Positions 38,538-48,405 of a stretch of DNA of 64,000 nt are shown one piece after another; positions within the stretch are counted from its first letter, which is position 1, and each line of letters starts with the position of its first letter. The notes under the pieces were generated by a model. It worked only from the letters and a program-made list of their open reading frames with translations. It searched no databases and had not been told where the DNA came from. Source of the DNA: Vibrio sp. JC009 (GTDB lineage: Bacteria > Pseudomonadota > Gammaproteobacteria > Enterobacterales > Vibrionaceae); contig NZ_CP092106.1 of NCBI RefSeq assembly GCF_029016485.1, forward strand, positions 310,001 through 374,000. The letters are read 5' to 3'. The position numbers and the translations under genes are program-made.

Positions 38538-38725
38538 ATAACCCCATAACCCCATAACCCCATAACCCCATAACCCCATAACCCCATAACCCCATAACCC
38601 CATAACCCCATAACCCCATAACCCCATAACCCCATAACCCCATAACCCCATAACCCCATAACCCCATAACCCCATAACCCCATAACCCCATAACCCCATA
38701 ACCCCATAACCCCATAACCCCATAA
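38538..38725. repeat. octamer array ATAACCCC x23.5
   Basis: 188 bases of perfect 8-bp tandem repeat. The other strand reads TTATGGGG, with four-guanine runs every eight bases. It is 3-unit periodic in translation (MGLWGYGV), so false ORFs run through it on the minus strand. It is by far the longest tract of the dispersed repeat family. Gap 38438-38845 holds this array, the copy-l element, and the PAP2 leader. Confidence 0.97.
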
Positions 38726-38845
38726 GTCATCAAACCTAGACAAAACTGTAATCAATCCTAAAACCCCCCGTCACCTAGCTGTAATTTTTCTCGCCTAAAT
38801 TAGACCCATATAGATTAGGTGGTGGTGTATTGCAGGGAGTCTATG

Positions 38846-39370
38846 ATGCGTATAGAACCAATTGCACGATTTGATTTGGCATTTTCGCTGTTTTGTCTGC
38901 AGCACAAGTTCAACTCTGAAGTAGCCAGAATAAGTAAAGCGGTTTCTCACACAGGTGATGGCCACTTGTATCTTGTTATTGGTCTGCTGGCATGGTGGCT
39001 GGAGCCTGTTATCGGTGGCATTTTCCTGATGACAGGTCTTATGGCATTTGCTATCGAGCTGCCGATTTACTGGGTAGCAAAAAACAGCTTCCGCCGTCGC
39101 CGTCCTGAAGAGCTGTCAAATCAGCTAACCTCATACATCACACCTTCTGACAGATACAGTCTTCCTTCAGGTCATACAGCAGCTGCCTTTGTTATGGCGA
39201 CTCTGATTGGTCATTTTTTCCCGGACGCCTATGTGACAGCAATTGTCTGGGCTGCTTTGATTGGCAGCGCAAGGATTTTGCTTGGTGTTCACTTCCTGAC
39301 TGATGTTGTTATCGGAGCCGCTTTAGGTATCGGCAGTGCAATTGCAGCAATCTCTCTTATCGGAGCATAA
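38846..39370 (+). CDS. PAP2-family membrane phosphatase
   Basis: About 174 aa. Membrane-bound lipid phosphatase of the PAP2 (PgpB/BacA-independent undecaprenyl pyrophosphatase) type. The three motifs are complete: K-x6-RP (KNSFRRRRP), PSGH (SLPSGHTAAAF) and SR-x5-H-x3-D (SARILLGVHFLTD). About five hydrophobic helices. AGGGAG is six bases before ATG 38846 (ATG 38843 and an upstream GTG are alternatives). The next gene starts four bases past its stop, so the pair is likely cotranscribed. Natural substrate is not determinable. Confidence 0.88.
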   Translation: MRIEPIARFDLAFSLFCLQHKFNSEVARISKAVSHTGDGHLYLVIGLLAWWLEPVIGGIFLMTGLMAFAIELPIYWVAKNSFRRRRPEELSNQLTSYITPSDRYSLPSGHTAAAFVMATLIGHFFPDAYVTAIVWAALIGSARILLGVHFLTDVVIGAALGIGSAIAAISLIGA

Positions 39371-39374
39371 TTTT

Positions 39375-40427
39375 TTGAAGATTCTTTACGGTGTACAGGG
39401 GACGGGTAATGGACACACTGCCCGCGCCCGCGCAATGGCTTATGCTCTGAAAGAGCGCAATGTCGATGTGGATTTTCTTTTCAGTGGTCGTGAAAAATCC
39501 AGATATTTTTCCATGGAAGCTTTCGGGGACTACCAGACCCGAAGAGGTGTCACCTTTGCCACGGAGAAGGGAAAGATTAACTACGTCAAAACGGGGCTGA
39601 ATGCCAATGTTTTGAATATGTACAAAGAGATCAGAGAACTCGACCTGTCTGAGTACGACCTGGTTATCAACGACTTTGAGCCGGTTTCTGCATGGGCGGC
39701 AAAGCTGCAGAAAGTACCTTGTATTGGCATCAGTCATCAGAATGCTTTCCTTTATGATGTGCCTAAGAAGGGCAATGGCCTGATTGATAACCTGATTATC
39801 CGTCATTTTGCACCAACCAATATTCAGATAGGTTTGCACTGGTATCACTTTGGTCAGCCAATTCTGCCACCGATAGTGCATACCAATGCCGGACATGCAG
39901 TAAGCAAAGAGAGTTTTGCTTTGGTTTACCTTCCGTTTGAGAGTGTTGAAGAGATTACAAACCTGCTGCTACGCTTTTCAAGCCAGAAATTTACCTGTTA
40001 TCACCCGGAAGTTATCGAAGAGGAAGTGATAGAGAATATTCATTTAAAGCCTCTTTCTCATACCAACTTTCAGGTGGACCTGCACCGCTGTCAGGGGGTG
40101 ATAGCAAATGGTGGATTTGAGCTGCCTTCAGAGTCTCTGACTCTGGGTAAGAAGCTTTTGCTTAAACCTCTGGCGGGTCAGTTTGAACAGGAAAGTAACG
40201 TAGCAACTCTGGAAACTCTGGGGCTTGCACAGTCTATGGACAGTCTGGATCCCATGGCGGTCAGAACCTGGTTAGATGAGCAGGAAGCAGAAAGCGTAAG
40301 TTATCCTGATGTGGCCAGCCACATTGCAGACTGGTTACTGAGCGGTGACTGGAATGCGAAAGATAAGCTGATGTCAGCGCTATGGGATAAAGTGGATTTT
40401 CCTGGTTATGCAGCGATTAATGACTAA
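39375..40427 (+). CDS. glycosyltransferase-like protein of the MJ1255/VC2487 family
   Basis: About 350 aa. KILYGVQGTGNGHTARARAMAYALKERNVDVDFLFSG is the N-terminal nucleotide-sugar-transferase-like signature (GGNGH type) and GVIANGGFELPSESLTLGKKLLLKPLAGQFEQESNA-like C-terminal region resembles the donor-binding half of GT-B enzymes. No experimental function is known to me for this family. I take the TTG at 39375 (GGAG nine bases upstream) as start, just after the PAP2 stop. Pairing with a PAP2 phosphatase suggests a lipid-linked sugar substrate (inference). Confidence 0.75.
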   Translation: MKILYGVQGTGNGHTARARAMAYALKERNVDVDFLFSGREKSRYFSMEAFGDYQTRRGVTFATEKGKINYVKTGLNANVLNMYKEIRELDLSEYDLVINDFEPVSAWAAKLQKVPCIGISHQNAFLYDVPKKGNGLIDNLIIRHFAPTNIQIGLHWYHFGQPILPPIVHTNAGHAVSKESFALVYLPFESVEEITNLLLRFSSQKFTCYHPEVIEEEVIENIHLKPLSHTNFQVDLHRCQGVIANGGFELPSESLTLGKKLLLKPLAGQFEQESNVATLETLGLAQSMDSLDPMAVRTWLDEQEAESVSYPDVASHIADWLLSGDWNAKDKLMSALWDKVDFPGYAAIND

Positions 40428-40470
40428 AGCTATCCTTGCCTGACTGGTATCCAGAATTTTTCTACATTTG

Positions 40471-40509
40471 AGAGCATTGTCTTAAATAAAGGCAATGCTC
40501 TTTTGTTTT
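40471..40509 (+). terminator. intrinsic terminator after the PAP2-glycosyltransferase pair
   Basis: AGAGCATTG - spacer - CAATGCTCTTTTGTTTT: a nine-base stem with U-rich tail. Confidence 0.8.
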
Positions 40510-40910
40510 CGTCGATTTGTCAGAAAAATCCTACCTTTATAACAGAGTTATCTGCTATAAGCTAAGTCAATAAGTTGAGCCGCAGCTAATTCCTATACCT
40601 TTTGATTAATTTTTAGATTTGTACTTAACTTAATGATTTTTAATGGCTATTTGCTTGGCTTATATAAAATATACTAATTATATATAAAACGAATTGATGT
40701 GTGCCGATAGATTGATAGATAGTAGGACGCAACCAAATATTTGGTAGCACGAATATTTGGGACTACAACTACAAAAAGGGTTTCTATTCCGTGGCTGTTT
40801 TGCCATGTCTTACTATTAATTTTCGGGACTTGTGACTTTTCTGCTGCTTCCGGTCGGAGCAAATTTGAAACAGGAACACTTCCTGACTAACGATGATACG
40901 AGGCGCATCA
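40510..40910 (+). promoter_or_regulatory. AT-rich regulatory region of leuO
   Basis: 400 bases without a gene. It is strongly AT-rich around 40600-40690 (TATATAAAATATACTAATTATATATAAAAC), the kind of DNA bound by H-NS, which silences leuO in E. coli. A perfect 14-bp palindrome ACCAAATATTTGGT (40732-40745) is followed by a partial copy, GAATATTTGGG (40751-40761). I infer autoregulation or silencing; no protein site can be assigned with certainty. Confidence 0.5.
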
Positions 40911-41870
40911 ATGCTAAGTAAAAATGAAACAAACCATGCGGCAGCTGGTTACCGGATGGAATCAACCCTTCGCGGAGTAGATCTGAACCTTCTGACTGTA
41001 TTTGATGCAGTAATGCAGGAGCAGAACATTACACGTGCTGCACAGAACCTTGGCATGTCTCAGCCTGCTGTAAGTAATGCGGTTGCAAGGCTGAAGGTGA
41101 TGTTTAATGACGAATTGTTTATGAGACACGGCCGCGGAATCCAGCCGACTCAGAGAGCTCGCCAGTTATTTGGCCCTGTTCGCCAGGCACTGCAACTTAT
41201 CAGAAATGAACTGCCATGTTCGATATTTTCCCCTGAAACATCCAGCAGGCTATTTAAACTGGCTATCTGCAGCCCTTGTGATGTGAGATTTGCACCGAAA
41301 GTTCTGTCTGGAATCAATGAGGTTGCACCAAATATTCAACTGCGTATGGACGCTGATATCGACAGTAATCTGGCTGAAAAAATGCGCTACCAGGAAGTCG
41401 ATTTTGTTATAGATTACGCGCGCTTTGAGCAGCAAGGCTTCTCAAGCACTGAGATTTTCTCTGATGAGCTGGTGGTCGTTGCATCCTCCAGACATCCGCG
41501 TCTGGGCAACGCCATCACACAAAGCGGAATGCTTCAGGAGAAACATGCCAAGCTATCGAAAGCGAATGGTGTGCGTAGCTTCTCAGAGCAGGCGTACCGC
41601 GATATTGAAGTAGACGCAGCATATAAAGGAACCAGCCTGAGCAATGTGCTCTATGTGGTCAGTCAGTCTGAGCTTATTACCATTGCACCTAGGTGGCTGG
41701 TTGAAAGCAGCCCGGACAGGGATCAGCTTAAAGTGCTTACTTTCCCTCTGGCGAATAAGAAGATCAGTGGTTACCTGAGCTGGCATGAGTCCAGTGAGAA
41801 GGATAAGGGACATATCTGGATGCGAGATCAACTGATGATGATCTGCGGAAAAGCCATAATTACAGCGTAA
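40911..41870 (+). CDS. leuO: LysR-type global regulator LeuO
   Basis: 319 aa. MESTLRGVDLNLLTVFDAVMQEQNITRAAQNLGMSQPAVSNAVARLKVMFNDELFMRHGRGIQPT is almost identical to the E. coli LeuO DNA-binding domain, and LSWHESSEKDKGHIWMRDQLMMIC matches its C-terminus. LeuO counteracts H-NS and, in vibrios, is linked to virulence, bile and calcium responses. GAGG is seven bases before ATG 40911; an in-frame ATG at 40893 has no site. Lies between leuABCD and ilvIH. Confidence 0.96.
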   Translation: MLSKNETNHAAAGYRMESTLRGVDLNLLTVFDAVMQEQNITRAAQNLGMSQPAVSNAVARLKVMFNDELFMRHGRGIQPTQRARQLFGPVRQALQLIRNELPCSIFSPETSSRLFKLAICSPCDVRFAPKVLSGINEVAPNIQLRMDADIDSNLAEKMRYQEVDFVIDYARFEQQGFSSTEIFSDELVVVASSRHPRLGNAITQSGMLQEKHAKLSKANGVRSFSEQAYRDIEVDAAYKGTSLSNVLYVVSQSELITIAPRWLVESSPDRDQLKVLTFPLANKKISGYLSWHESSEKDKGHIWMRDQLMMICGKAIITA

Positions 41871-41892
41871 AGCTAACCGGCTGTCATACTTG

Positions 41893-41928
41893 AAACACCA
41901 ATAGGCGTTATGCTTATTGGTGTTTTTT
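41893..41928 (+). terminator. intrinsic terminator after leuO
   Basis: AAACACCAATA - spacer - TTATTGGTGTTTTTT, an eleven-base stem and U-run. Confidence 0.85.
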
Positions 41929-42085
41929 ATTGCGTTAGTGTTACTGATAAATCCATTTTCAAGGTTTATCACACACTTCTGTCAAATTAGATTGGCAACT
42001 GGCCTCTCCCGGGTTGCCTTTTACTTAGCGGAATGTACACTTGTACGCCCAATCAGCTTACACATGTAAGCACAAGGTAAAAATA

Positions 42086-43903
42086 ATGGCCAATTTAGAT
42101 TTTCATATAGTAACCAGAATTCGTGATCAGATTGCCCGGGGCGGGGAGCGTATTGCGCTTCGTCATAAGGTTAAAGGTGCATGGGAAGGCATCAACTGGA
42201 GGCAGTTTGGTGAGCAGCTGGACGAGTTGTCGCTTGCTCTTTTGGCTCAGGGACTGAAAGTTCAGGATAAGGTCGGTATCTTTTCCAGCAATATGCCTCG
42301 CTGGACGATTGCCGATGTCGGTGCGCTGCAAATACGCTGCATTACCGTTCCCATCTATCCGACAAATACCGCCGAACAGGCAGCCTATATTACTCAGAAT
42401 GCTGACGTAAAAGTTCTGTTTGTCGGAGAGCAGCCTCAGTTTGACGCCGCAATCAGCACCTTTGAACAGTGTGATGAGCTGGAACTGATCGTTGCCATGT
42501 CTGATGACATCGATCTTAAGGAACATCCGGCTGCGCTGTGCTGGGATGATTTTATTGCCCGTGGTAAAGAGGCGTTTCAGCAAGAGTTGGACACCCGTCT
42601 GACAGAAGCCAGCATGAACGATCTCTTTACCCTGATTTATACCTCAGGCACTACGGGCACACCAAAAGGTGTGATGCTGGATTACGCCAATATGGGCTCT
42701 CAGTGTGAAAGCCATGATATGAGCATGACAGTGACAGAAGAGGACGTTTCTCTCTGCTTCCTGCCTCTGTCACATGTTTATGAGCGCGCCTGGACCTTCT
42801 ATGTTCTGTACAAAGGTGCCACCAACTGTTATCTGCAGGATACCATGCAGGTGAGAGATGCCCTTGGTGAAGTACGTCCGACGCTAATGTGTGCTGTACC
42901 GCGCTTCTATGAAAAGATTTTTTCTGCAATCCACGAGAAGGTTGCCAGAGCTCCTGTGCATCGCAAGATGGTCTTTACCTGGGCGGTGAATATGGGGGCA
43001 AGAATTGCAGCCTGTAAGCAGGAGCAGCGTGAGCCGTCCTGGCTGTTAAAACGCAGTTACAAGTTTGCAGATAAGATTGTACTGAAAAAACTCAGGGATC
43101 TGCTGGGCGGAAGAATCAAATTTATGCCATGCGGTGGTGCCAAGCTTGATGCCACGATAGGCCGCTTCTTCCATGCTCTGGGGATTAACGTAAAACTGGG
43201 CTACGGTATGACAGAGACCACGGCAACCGTTTCGTGCTGGCGGGATGAGGTCTTCAACCCGGATTCCATCGGTCAGTTGATGCCGGGCGCAGAAGTGAAA
43301 ATAGGCGAGAACAATGAAATTCTTGTTCGCGGACCTATGGTCATGCGCGGCTACTACAAAATGCCGGAAGAGACGGAAAAAACCTTCGATGAGCACGGAT
43401 TTCTGAAAACCGGTGATGCGGGCGAGTTCGACTCAGAGGGTAACCTGTACATTACCGACCGTATTAAAGAGCTCATGAAGACATCCGGCGGTAAATACAT
43501 TGCTCCTCAGGTTGTTGAAGGCGCTATCGGTAAAGACCATTTTATCGAGCAGATTGCGGTTATCGCAGATACCCGCAAGTTTGTATCGGCATTGATCGTT
43601 CCGAGTTATGAATCTCTGGAAGAGTATGCAAAAGAGCTGAATATCAAGTACCACGACAGGCTGGAGCTCCTCAAGCACAGCCAGATTGTGGAAATGATTG
43701 AAACCCGGGTACATGAACTGCAAAAGGATCTGGCTAAATTTGAGCAGGTTAAGAAGTTCACACTGCTGCCTAAGGCATTCTCTATGGATAAAGGCGAACT
43801 GACGCCGACCCAGAAACTTCGCCGTAAGGTTATCAACGAGCGTTACGAAGAAGAAATTGAAGAGATGTATTCAGACAAGCCAAAGGAAGACGATAAAAAA
43901 TAA
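42086..43903 (+). CDS. long-chain acyl-CoA synthetase (FAA1-like AMP-forming ligase)
   Basis: 605 aa adenylate-forming enzyme activating long-chain fatty acids as CoA thioesters. The AMP-binding P-loop [26 protein letters not shown] and [37 protein letters not shown] are intact, and the C-terminal lysine motif is within PTQKLRRK. It belongs to the COG1022 branch rather than to E. coli FadD. A conserved neighbour of leuO and ilvIH in vibrios. Start at MANLDFH (42086) with AAGGT upstream; a longer in-frame start at 42041 is unsupported. Confidence 0.9.
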   Translation: MANLDFHIVTRIRDQIARGGERIALRHKVKGAWEGINWRQFGEQLDELSLALLAQGLKVQDKVGIFSSNMPRWTIADVGALQIRCITVPIYPTNTAEQAAYITQNADVKVLFVGEQPQFDAAISTFEQCDELELIVAMSDDIDLKEHPAALCWDDFIARGKEAFQQELDTRLTEASMNDLFTLIYTSGTTGTPKGVMLDYANMGSQCESHDMSMTVTEEDVSLCFLPLSHVYERAWTFYVLYKGATNCYLQDTMQVRDALGEVRPTLMCAVPRFYEKIFSAIHEKVARAPVHRKMVFTWAVNMGARIAACKQEQREPSWLLKRSYKFADKIVLKKLRDLLGGRIKFMPCGGAKLDATIGRFFHALGINVKLGYGMTETTATVSCWRDEVFNPDSIGQLMPGAEVKIGENNEILVRGPMVMRGYYKMPEETEKTFDEHGFLKTGDAGEFDSEGNLYITDRIKELMKTSGGKYIAPQVVEGAIGKDHFIEQIAVIADTRKFVSALIVPSYESLEEYAKELNIKYHDRLELLKHSQIVEMIETRVHELQKDLAKFEQVKKFTLLPKAFSMDKGELTPTQKLRRKVINERYEEEIEEMYSDKPKEDDKK

Positions 43904-43934
43904 ATCGCCTCTTTAGCTCATAATGTGATGAATG

Positions 43935-43968
43935 GCTCACCTTTTTCCATGAGAAGGGTGAGCTTTTT
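43935..43968 (+). terminator. intrinsic terminator after the acyl-CoA synthetase
   Basis: GCTCACC - 15 bases - GGTGAGCTTTTT. A seven-base stem plus U-run. Confidence 0.7.
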
Positions 43969-44118
43969 ATTAAGTGTTTAATTATTAATCTGTTGATTCT
44001 TCTGGCTAGTCAGTTTGTATAAGAATATATGCCTGTATAACCTTTAATCATTAGCACATGCTATCTTTTTTACATTTCCCCTTGATCTAAAAAAGCCTAA
44101 AGCCCGAGAATAGAGTTT

Positions 44119-44143
44119 CAACGTAAGGGAATTTCTTACGTTG
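44119..44143. promoter_or_regulatory. inverted repeat in the ilvIH upstream region
   Basis: CAACGTAAG - GGAATTT - CTTACGTTG, perfect nine-base arms, 184 bases upstream of ilvI. The gap 43969-44326 holds no supported gene. It could be a regulator site or a leader-RNA hairpin; there is no U-run, so it is not a terminator. Confidence 0.5.
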
Positions 44144-44326
44144 TTCATGGATGTATCGTCACCGGAACATGTTTAAGCAGTACCTCTGTTCTCCTTTAGT
44201 GGCGGTATTTTTAGGCTAAAAATAAGCCCTAACTATGAAATACGACAATCAGGAAAATAGGTTACAGGCTACGGATCTTATCAGGCCTATTGGAGCTGAG
44301 TTGTGCGTATTTAAGGAGACAACTCG

Positions 44327-46045
44327 ATGGAAATGTTATCCGGCGCGGATATGGTTGTTCGCTCTCTGATCGACGAAGGCGTTGAACACATCTTTGGCTA
44401 CCCAGGTGGCTCAGTTCTAGACATCTACGATGCACTACATGAAAAAAGCGATATAGAACACGTCCTTGTTCGTCATGAGCAGGCAGCGGTGCATATGGCT
44501 GACGGCTACGCTCGTGCAACAGGTGATACCGGTGTGGTTCTGGTTACTTCCGGCCCTGGTGCAACAAACGCGATTACAGGTATCGCTACAGCTTATATGG
44601 ACTCAGTTCCTATGGTTGTTCTTTCCGGACAGGTTCCGGGCACTCTTATCGGTAACGATGCATTCCAGGAGTGTGACATGGTGGGTATCTCCCGTCCTGT
44701 GGTAAAACACAGCTTCCTGATCACCGATCCTCAGACGATTCCGGAGACCATCAAAAAAGCATTCTACTTGGCAAATACCGGCCGCCCTGGTCCTGTGGTG
44801 GTTGATCTGCCGAAAGATATGCTAAACCCATTGGTTAAATTCCCGTATAAGTATCCAGAATCCATTAAGATGCGCTCTTACAACCCGACCACCACAGGTC
44901 ACAAAGGCCAGATTAAAAAAGGCCTGAAGGCGCTTCTGGAAGCGAAGAAGCCTGTACTTTATGTTGGTGGCGGGGCAGTTATTTCCGAATCTCACGGACA
45001 GATTTTAGAGCTGGCAGAAAAATTAAATCTGCCGGTGGTAAGTACCCTGATGGGACTTGGTGCTTTCCCGGGTACACATAAGAATAGCCTTGGCATGCTT
45101 GGTATGCACGGTACCTATGAAGCCAATATGGCAATGCACAATGCTGACCTGATATTTGGTATCGGTGTGCGCTTTGATGACCGTACCACCAACAATCTGG
45201 AAAAGTACTGTCCGAATGCTAAGGTTCTGCATATCGATATTGACCCGTCTTCTATTTCCAAAACCGTTCGCGCGGACCTGCCAATTGTTGGCTCAGCAGA
45301 TGTAGTTCTGGGTTCCATGCTGAAACTGCTTGAAGAGCAGAGCAGCGCGAACGATCTTGAGGCGCTGGCTGAGTGGTGGAGCAGTATTAACAGCTGGCGT
45401 GAACGTAACTGCTTAAGCTACGACACCACCACTGACCGCATCAAACCTCAGCAGGTCATTGAAACCCTACACAAGCTGACAAACGGTGATGCTTACGTTG
45501 CTTCTGATGTTGGTCAGCACCAGATGTTCGCCGCTCACTACTACCCGTTTGATAAACCACGTCGCTGGATTAACTCAGGTGGTCTGGGCACTATGGGCTT
45601 TGGCCTGCCAGCTGGTATGGGCATCAAGTTTGCCATGCCGGAAGAAGAAGTGGTGGTTGTTACCGGTGACGGCAGTATTCAGATGAATATTCAGGAGCTT
45701 TCTACTGCAATGCAGTATGCAATTCCTGTGAAAATCATTAACCTGAACAACCGCTTCCTGGGCATGGTTAAGCAGTGGCAGGATATTATCTATCAGGGAC
45801 GTCACTCCCACTCATATATGGACTCTGTGCCAGACTTCGCTGCGATCGCTGAAGCTTATGGTCACGTTGGTATCCGTATCTCTTCTCCTGATGAGCTTGA
45901 AGAGGGGCTGAAGAAGGCTCTGGCGATGAAGGATAAGCTGGTATTTGTTGATATTAACGTAGATGAAACTGAGCACGTATACCCGATGCAGATTAAAGGT
46001 GAGGGTATGGACAAGATGTGGCTAAGCAAAACGGAGAGAACCTAA
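44327..46045 (+). CDS. ilvI: acetolactate synthase III, large subunit
   Basis: 572 aa thiamin-diphosphate enzyme, first step of valine, leucine and isoleucine synthesis. The catalytic glutamate lies in [20 protein letters not shown]. The ThDP/Mg motif [29 protein letters not shown] is intact. AAGGAGAC is six bases upstream. Its stop overlaps the ilvH start by one base (TAATG). Partner genes leuABCD and regulator leuO are within 17 kb. Confidence 0.97.
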   Translation: MEMLSGADMVVRSLIDEGVEHIFGYPGGSVLDIYDALHEKSDIEHVLVRHEQAAVHMADGYARATGDTGVVLVTSGPGATNAITGIATAYMDSVPMVVLSGQVPGTLIGNDAFQECDMVGISRPVVKHSFLITDPQTIPETIKKAFYLANTGRPGPVVVDLPKDMLNPLVKFPYKYPESIKMRSYNPTTTGHKGQIKKGLKALLEAKKPVLYVGGGAVISESHGQILELAEKLNLPVVSTLMGLGAFPGTHKNSLGMLGMHGTYEANMAMHNADLIFGIGVRFDDRTTNNLEKYCPNAKVLHIDIDPSSISKTVRADLPIVGSADVVLGSMLKLLEEQSSANDLEALAEWWSSINSWRERNCLSYDTTTDRIKPQQVIETLHKLTNGDAYVASDVGQHQMFAAHYYPFDKPRRWINSGGLGTMGFGLPAGMGIKFAMPEEEVVVVTGDGSIQMNIQELSTAMQYAIPVKIINLNNRFLGMVKQWQDIIYQGRHSHSYMDSVPDFAAIAEAYGHVGIRISSPDELEEGLKKALAMKDKLVFVDINVDETEHVYPMQIKGEGMDKMWLSKTERT

Positions 46046-46548
46046 TGAGAAAGCATATTATTTCACTACTGTTAGAAAACCAGCCAGGCTCTCTGTCACG
46101 TGTTGTTGGTCTGTTTTCACAGCGCGGATATAACATCGAGTCACTGACAGTATCGCCAACGGATGATGAAACCCTGTCGCGCCTGAACATTACCACCAAA
46201 AGTAATGATATGGTTCTGGAGCAGATTGAGAAGCAGCTGCACAAGCTGATTGATGTACTGAAAGTGCAGGAAGTCACTGAGTATGAGCATATTGAACGCG
46301 AGCTTATGCTGGTGAAACTGAAGGCGGCCAGCAGTCACGATCGTGAAGAGGTTAAGCGTACAGCCGATATCTTCCGCGGACAGATTGTTGATATCACTCC
46401 GACTCAGTACACGGTTCAGATGGCCGGCAGCAGCGATAAGCTGGATGCTTTTATCTCAGCCATCTCAGATCTGACTGAAGTGGTCGAAGTGGCACGAAGT
46501 GGTATCGTAGGTATTGTTCGTGGTGAACGTTCTGCTCTGAAAGCCTAA
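46045..46548 (+). CDS. ilvH: acetolactate synthase III, regulatory small subunit
   Basis: 167 aa. N-terminal ACT domain ([41 protein letters not shown]) binds valine for feedback inhibition; the second half (ELMLVKLKAASS...) completes the dimer. ATG at 46045 overlaps the ilvI stop, with GGAGAG upstream. An in-frame start inside ilvI (46018) is not supported. Confidence 0.97.
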   Translation: MRKHIISLLLENQPGSLSRVVGLFSQRGYNIESLTVSPTDDETLSRLNITTKSNDMVLEQIEKQLHKLIDVLKVQEVTEYEHIERELMLVKLKAASSHDREEVKRTADIFRGQIVDITPTQYTVQMAGSSDKLDAFISAISDLTEVVEVARSGIVGIVRGERSALKA

Positions 46549-46577
46549 TCAGACAAAGCTTAATTATTTCAAATAGT

Positions 46578-46609
46578 AAAACGGGGTATGCCAGGCATAC
46601 CCCGTTTTT
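46578..46609 (+). terminator. intrinsic terminator after ilvH
   Basis: AAACGGGGTATG - CCAGG - CATACCCCGTTTTT: a perfect strong stem and U-run. Confidence 0.95.
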
Positions 46610-46766
46610 ATTGATACTTTAGTCTAATGAAATGCTTGAGCTGAACCTGTAAATGAGTAAACTGAGTGTTTTATGAACAACTTTCCCAGTTAGCTTATCC
46701 AGGAAGATTCGCGGAACTCCGTGTTTTATTAAGGAAGTCATACAGTCTGGGGCGATGAGGCGATGT

Positions 46767-46898
46767 ATGTTTACGCAATCTTTAGTGAGGCTCACCATAG
46801 GAAGCCTTGCAATACTTGGCATTAAGCTGAGTGCTATCTACTTCTTACCAATGGTACTGCTGCTGAATACTCACCATAAAGAGTTCTTTGGCTGGTAA
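46767..46898 (+). CDS. putative 43-residue small membrane protein
   Basis: ATG at 46767 has GAGG six bases upstream and reads MFTQSLVRLTIGSLAIL-GIKLSAIYFLPMVLLLN-THHKEFFGW, stop 46896. One or two hydrophobic segments (about 10-32) and a charged, aromatic tail resemble known single-pass small proteins. It lies between the ilvH and pykF terminators with a small GC-poor hairpin and T-run after it. I do not recognise the family. It could be a chance ORF. Confidence 0.5.
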   Translation: MFTQSLVRLTIGSLAILGIKLSAIYFLPMVLLLNTHHKEFFGW

Positions 46899-46936
46899 AA
46901 AATCGGAGTTAAGGCTCCTATTTTTTATGCCTTGCG

Positions 46937-46971
46937 AAAAACAAAAAGGGGAGCTAAAAAGCTCCCCTTTA
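46937..46971 (-). terminator. intrinsic terminator of pykF
   Basis: AAAGGGGAGCTTTTTAGCTCCCCTTT on the minus strand, followed by TTGTTTTTCG. The stem is perfect (GGGGAGC/GCTCCCC). Confidence 0.9.
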
Positions 46972-46992
46972 AAGTATCTGAATTCAGACGTC

Positions 46993-48405
46993 TTATAGTA
47001 CGTGTACAGATGCTGTGTTAGTTGTGCCAGAAGCAACAAGAGCACCAGAAACCATTACTACGATGTCGCCTTTCTGGCCAAGACCAGTTTCAAGAGCAAG
47101 CTCTTTACCGCGAGTGTAGAATGCGTCAGTGCTTTCGAACTCGTCAACAACGATAGGACGAACGCCTTTAGTTAGTGCAAGCTGTGCAGCAGTCTTCTGG
47201 TTAGAAGTAAGAGCCAGAATGTTTGCAGTTGGGAAGTACTTACGGATAGAACGCGCAGACTTACCGCCTTTAGTAGCAACAACGATTAGTGGAGCAGCCA
47301 GCTTCTCAGAAGTGTCTACAGCACCTTTACATACTGCTTCAGTGATGCGAAGACGAGCGCTGTCCAGACGGTCACCCAGTTCAGCTTTTAGAGCGCCGTC
47401 AGTACGGTTAGCGATCTGAGCCATGATAGTTACCGCTTCAACAGGGTACTTACCTTTAGCTGTTTCACCAGAAAGCATTACTGCGTCAGTACCGTCCATG
47501 ATTGCGTTTGCAACGTCACCCGCTTCCGCACGAGTTGGACGTGGGTTCTTGATCATAGAGTCAAGCATCTGAGTTGCAGTGATAACCATCTTACGTGCAC
47601 GGTTACACTTCTCGATCATCATCTTCTGAGCGAAGATTACTTCTTCAGCCGGGATTTCAACACCAAGGTCACCACGAGCAACCATGATACCGTCAGAAAG
47701 CTCTAGGATTTCGTCAAAGTTGTCAACGCCTTCCTGGTTTTCGATCTTAGAGATGATGTGGATGTCGCTGCCGCCGTTAGCGTCTAGTAGCTCACGGATT
47801 TCTTTAACGTCAGCCGCTTTACGGATGAAAGATGCAGCAACGAAGTCAACGCCTTGCTCACAACCGAACTTAAGGTCAGCCTTGTCTTTTTCAGAAAGAG
47901 CAGGAAGCTGTACAGATACGCCAGGAAGGTTAACACCTTTGTTTTCGCCTAGTGCACCGTTGTTAAGAACTTTACACTTAACTTCAGTATCAGTAGTAGA
48001 GATAACTTCCATTTCGATCAGGCCGTCATCTACAAGGATAGTGTTACCAGCAGTCAGGTCGTTTGCGAAACCAGCATAAGTAACAGCTACTACGTCTTTG
48101 TTACCAACAACAGAAGCGTCAGTAGTGAAAGTGAATTCTTGACCAGCAACCAGATCAACGTCATCGCCGTTTTCTAGTTTGATAGTACGGATTTCTGGAC
48201 CCTTAGTATCAAGAAGGATAGCTAGTTCTTTCTGCTGCTCAGCGATGATAGTGCGGAAGTTAGCGATACGAGTACCGTGCTCTGCGAAGTCACCGTGAGA
48301 GAAGTTCAGGCGCATTACGTTCATGCCTGCGTTTACTAGTTCACGTAGCTTCTCTACAGATTCAGTTTTAGGGCCAATCGTACATACGATTTTGGTCTTT
48401 TTCAT
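46993..48405 (-). CDS. pykF: pyruvate kinase I
   Basis: 470 aa final glycolytic enzyme converting PEP and ADP to pyruvate and [41 protein letters not shown], the active-site [14 protein letters not shown] and [23 protein letters not shown] are intact. Length equals that of E. coli PykF (470). GGAGAG precedes the ATG at 48405; the open frame continues 36 codons upstream without conservation. Divergent from the DeoR-type gene across 437 bases of regulatory DNA. Confidence 0.97.
   Translation of the reverse strand: MKKTKIVCTIGPKTESVEKLRELVNAGMNVMRLNFSHGDFAEHGTRIANFRTIIAEQQKELAILLDTKGPEIRTIKLENGDDVDLVAGQEFTFTTDASVVGNKDVVAVTYAGFANDLTAGNTILVDDGLIEMEVISTTDTEVKCKVLNNGALGENKGVNLPGVSVQLPALSEKDKADLKFGCEQGVDFVAASFIRKAADVKEIRELLDANGGSDIHIISKIENQEGVDNFDEILELSDGIMVARGDLGVEIPAEEVIFAQKMMIEKCNRARKMVITATQMLDSMIKNPRPTRAEAGDVANAIMDGTDAVMLSGETAKGKYPVEAVTIMAQIANRTDGALKAELGDRLDSARLRITEAVCKGAVDTSEKLAAPLIVVATKGGKSARSIRKYFPTANILALTSNQKTAAQLALTKGVRPIVVDEFESTDAFYTRGKELALETGLGQKGDIVVMVSGALVASGTTNTASVHVL

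Noticed and set aside
38538..38725. CRISPR array
   Set aside because: The units are eight bases with no spacers and no cas genes in the window.
38361..38755. Three minus-strand reading frames encoding MGLWGYGV repeats
   Set aside because: They are the three-frame translation of the 8-bp array, with no ribosome-binding site or conserved flank. Repeat DNA rather than a repeat protein.
44058..44090. Leader peptide MLSFLHFPLI before ilvI
   Set aside because: No ribosome-binding site and no downstream attenuator terminator; Leu/Ile content alone is weak.
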